This document shows positions 62,549 through 64,000 of a stretch of 64,000 nt of DNA, piece by piece. The position numbers were made by a program, and so were the translations under genes. Source of the stretch: Sphingomonas sp. Ag1. Its GTDB lineage: Bacteria > Pseudomonadota > Alphaproteobacteria > Sphingomonadales > Sphingomonadaceae. The stretch's first letter is position 1; every line of letters starts with the position of its first letter. The DNA lies in assembly GCF_000980895.1 (NCBI RefSeq), contig NZ_LAZX01000084.1, positions 1 to 64,000 of the forward strand. The letters run 5' to 3'. The notes beneath the pieces were generated by a model. That model was given only the letters and a program-made list of their open reading frames with translations. It ran no database searches and was not told where the DNA came from.

Positions 62549-63313
62549 CTATACGTCAGGTTCCGTTCCGTCCGACTCCGCGATCGCTTCGACGTCCTCA
62601 AACACTTCCAGTGCGACGTTGACGAAATTCTCCGCTTCCAGTTGGATCAGCGGGATCGGGGCGTGCGCGGCATCGATCCGCTCGACCTTGTCGGCGGAGA
62701 TGCGCACGAGGAACCGGTCGCAGTTACTCAGCACCAGCATGCGGATCGCGCGATTGTCATCGAGCGCGATATTCTCGACGATCCCTTCGTATGCGACGTT
62801 GGCTCCCTCATGCTCGAGCGTGGTGACGACATAGGCGATGATGAAGCTGTTCGCTGGGCGCGCCAGATCGACCCAGTGCTTGAGCCAGCCGAAGCTCGCC
62901 GCCTCGCGCAGGTCGCGCACCCAGCGCCAGCCGCTCGCACGATAGGCGACCAGTGCGACGATCAGCGCCGGCAGCAGCAGCGCCACGAACCAGGCGAGGA
63001 ATGCGCCATCCCCTGGCACGCCGGCCGAGCGGCCGTTGGTCAGGATGACGCGATAGACGTTGGGATCGAAGGCGAGCGCCAGGCACTGGCCGCTCCACCG
63101 GCACAGCCCCGCCTGCACTACGAACAGCGCGGACAGCAGGATATGCCCCAGCAGCGCGCCGAAGACGATAACCAGCAGGCTGAAGGTCGATCCCGGCTTC
63201 TCGGGCGCCTGCGAAATGAGGTCGGAACGTTCGCCGGCGCGCAGGCCAGCCCATAATCCGAGACCCGGTGCTAGCAGCAGCAGCGCCAGGAACAGGGTGT
63301 AGCTGAAGCTCAC
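62549..63313 (-). CDS. Membrane protein of unknown function
   Basis: 254 residues. Three hydrophobic segments in the first half (about 4-24, 45-68 and 103-125) are followed by a soluble C-terminal domain (AYEGIVENIALDDNRAIRML, then VLSNCDRFLVRISADKVERI) and an acidic end. This layout resembles the DUF6338-type membrane proteins, but I am not sure. It is preceded by a 58-residue gene and another gene on the same strand, forming a small operon. Confidence 0.6.
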   Translation of the reverse strand: MSFSYTLFLALLLLAPGLGLWAGLRAGERSDLISQAPEKPGSTFSLLVIVFGALLGHILLSALFVVQAGLCRWSGQCLALAFDPNVYRVILTNGRSAGVPGDGAFLAWFVALLLPALIVALVAYRASGWRWVRDLREAASFGWLKHWVDLARPANSFIIAYVVTTLEHEGANVAYEGIVENIALDDNRAIRMLVLSNCDRFLVRISADKVERIDAAHAPIPLIQLEAENFVNVALEVFEDVEAIAESDGTEPDV

Positions 63314-63325
63314 GTGGACGGCGGT

Positions 63326-63502
63326 CTAGGCCGTCTTGGTCGCGGCCTCGGCGTCGTTCACGGCGTATCGGCCATCCACGGCGCTGCGCACCACGAACTT
63401 CCCGCCCTCAAAGGTCGCCGCATCCTTGGCCGCCTTCCAACTGCCGAAGCGAGCGCGGACGATATTGGCGGTCTCGATCGACTTCTCGGTGTTGACGCGC
63501 AT
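63326..63502 (-). CDS. Small hypothetical protein (58 aa)
   Basis: ATG at 63502 with GGAGG six bases before it. The product begins MRVNTEKSIETANIVRARFG and contains SWKAAKDAATFEGGKFVVRS; it is soluble and mixed-charge. It lies 12 bp upstream of the membrane-protein gene and is likely co-transcribed with it. Good ribosome site and codon use argue for a real gene. No family recognised. Confidence 0.6.
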   Translation of the reverse strand: MRVNTEKSIETANIVRARFGSWKAAKDAATFEGGKFVVRSAVDGRYAVNDAEAATKTA

Positions 63503-63580
63503 GCGGGCCTCCGAGGAGCAACATAAGCGGTCCGGTCACCCGCGGCAATGCGCGCGTCGCCGTGCATGGTTTCACGGCAT

Positions 63581-64000
63581 TCACTTGGGATCGAACGGCG
63601 TGATCCTCGCTCCTTCCACCTTCCACATGCGCCCCTCGCGGGTGGAAACCAGCACCGGCATGCGCATGCTGTAGGAGGTGAAGACGTGGATCTCGGTCGG
63701 CGCCGGGTCGAGCAGGTGGTTCACTGTCACCCCGACCGGCGTCGCGCCCGCGGGAAGTTTGGGCCGGGTGATGTTGAGGCAGCCGACGCTATAGGGGCGC
63801 GATGTCACCACGGTGCCGTCCGGGCCGACGATCACCCGGTAATGGCCGCCCACCGGATAGCTGTCGGCATCCTGCCGGGCCGACAGGAGGTATACCGCCA
63901 CGGGTCTGGCACCGCGGGGCGGCAGCACCACGGTGTTGAAGGGCAAGGGCGTACACGGCTTGTACGCCCGCTCCGCCGCGTGCCGCGCCGCGATCTCGCG
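63581..64000 (-). CDS. Hypothetical protein, 5' end outside window
   Basis: The frame is open to the right edge (it reads REIAARHAAERAYKPCTPLP before LPFNTVVLPPRGARPVAVYL), so the start lies beyond the window. About 139 residues are visible. Beta-rich soluble part: VGGHYRVIVGPDGTVVTSRP, LNITRPKLPAGATPVGVTVN, LDPAPTEIHVFTSYSMRMPV and a final WKVEGARITPFDPK. No membrane span is visible in this part; a signal peptide could be outside. Not recognised. First gene of the small operon with 63326 and 62549. Confidence 0.6.
   Translation of the reverse strand, partial: REIAARHAAERAYKPCTPLPFNTVVLPPRGARPVAVYLLSARQDADSYPVGGHYRVIVGPDGTVVTSRPYSVGCLNITRPKLPAGATPVGVTVNHLLDPAPTEIHVFTSYSMRMPVLVSTREGRMWKVEGARITPFDPK

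Overview
The window looks like a replicon (plasmid or chromid) from an alphaproteobacterium of the Sphingomonadales. The coding style is GC-rich. A RepA-type replication initiator has its own iterons, followed by a small ParA with a ribbon-helix-helix partner. A Ti-like divergent relaxase/traC-traD-traG region has a recognisable oriT. Small exported proteins, the autotransporter style, DUF6118 and DUF6508 fit the same group. No rRNA or tRNA gene was seen. This is inference from protein style; no search could be run.

Layout. 0-3 kb: lower-GC stretch with the tail of a membrane protein, a rhomboid protease and a PEP-CTERM protein, ending at a terminator. 3-6.5 kb: tyrosine recombinase, small unknown genes and a scrap of an acetyltransferase gene. 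6.7-13.8 kb: one giant autotransporter gene broken by a frameshift. 14-19.5 kb: O-antigen-ligase-like protein, a small exported protein, a divergent SDR/AraC pair, a decayed dehydrogenase gene and a small gene. 19.6-24.1 kb: replication and partition block (repA operator, repA, four iterons, HTH gene, winged-helix gene, parA, RHH gene).

24.2-49.9 kb: one large exopolysaccharide locus. It encodes a bacillosamine-type set (PglF-like dehydratase, PglE/EpsN-like aminotransferase, PglD/NeuD-like acyltransferase, PglC/EpsL-like phosphoglycosyl transferase), RmlABCD for dTDP-rhamnose, two family-2 glycosyltransferases, a Wzx flippase, a Wzy-like polymerase, an O-antigen-ligase-like protein, Wza, Wzc, a beta-helix protein with a Tat-type signal, a repeat-rich anchored protein and a small exported protein. 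Embedded in it is an unusual acyl-tailoring module: two intact FabH-like synthases, an ACP, an SDR, a Rieske oxygenase and an alpha/beta hydrolase. The likely product is a Wzx/Wzy-type polymer with rhamnose and an amino sugar that may carry an unusual acyl group.

49.9-58.5 kb: a decayed and a living transfer region. A broken relaxase tail marks the edge of the polysaccharide locus. Remnants of a type VI EagR-chaperone/prePAAR pair follow, then an intact GNAT/RHH toxin-antitoxin pair, a heavily broken traG, intact traD and traC, oriT, an intact traA and a DUF6118 gene. 58.6-64 kb: a TonB-receptor/methyltransferase chimera, a second copy of the small exported protein family, an HNH nuclease, a DUF3617 lipoprotein, a truncated DUF6508 gene and a small membrane-protein operon running off the edge.

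The most striking non-coding signal is a dispersed palindrome (core ACATGTCGACATGT and variants). At least fourteen copies lie mostly between genes. They are densest around rep/par, one sits immediately before parA, and none was noticed between genes inside the polysaccharide locus. It is a candidate centromere or operator family for the partition proteins.
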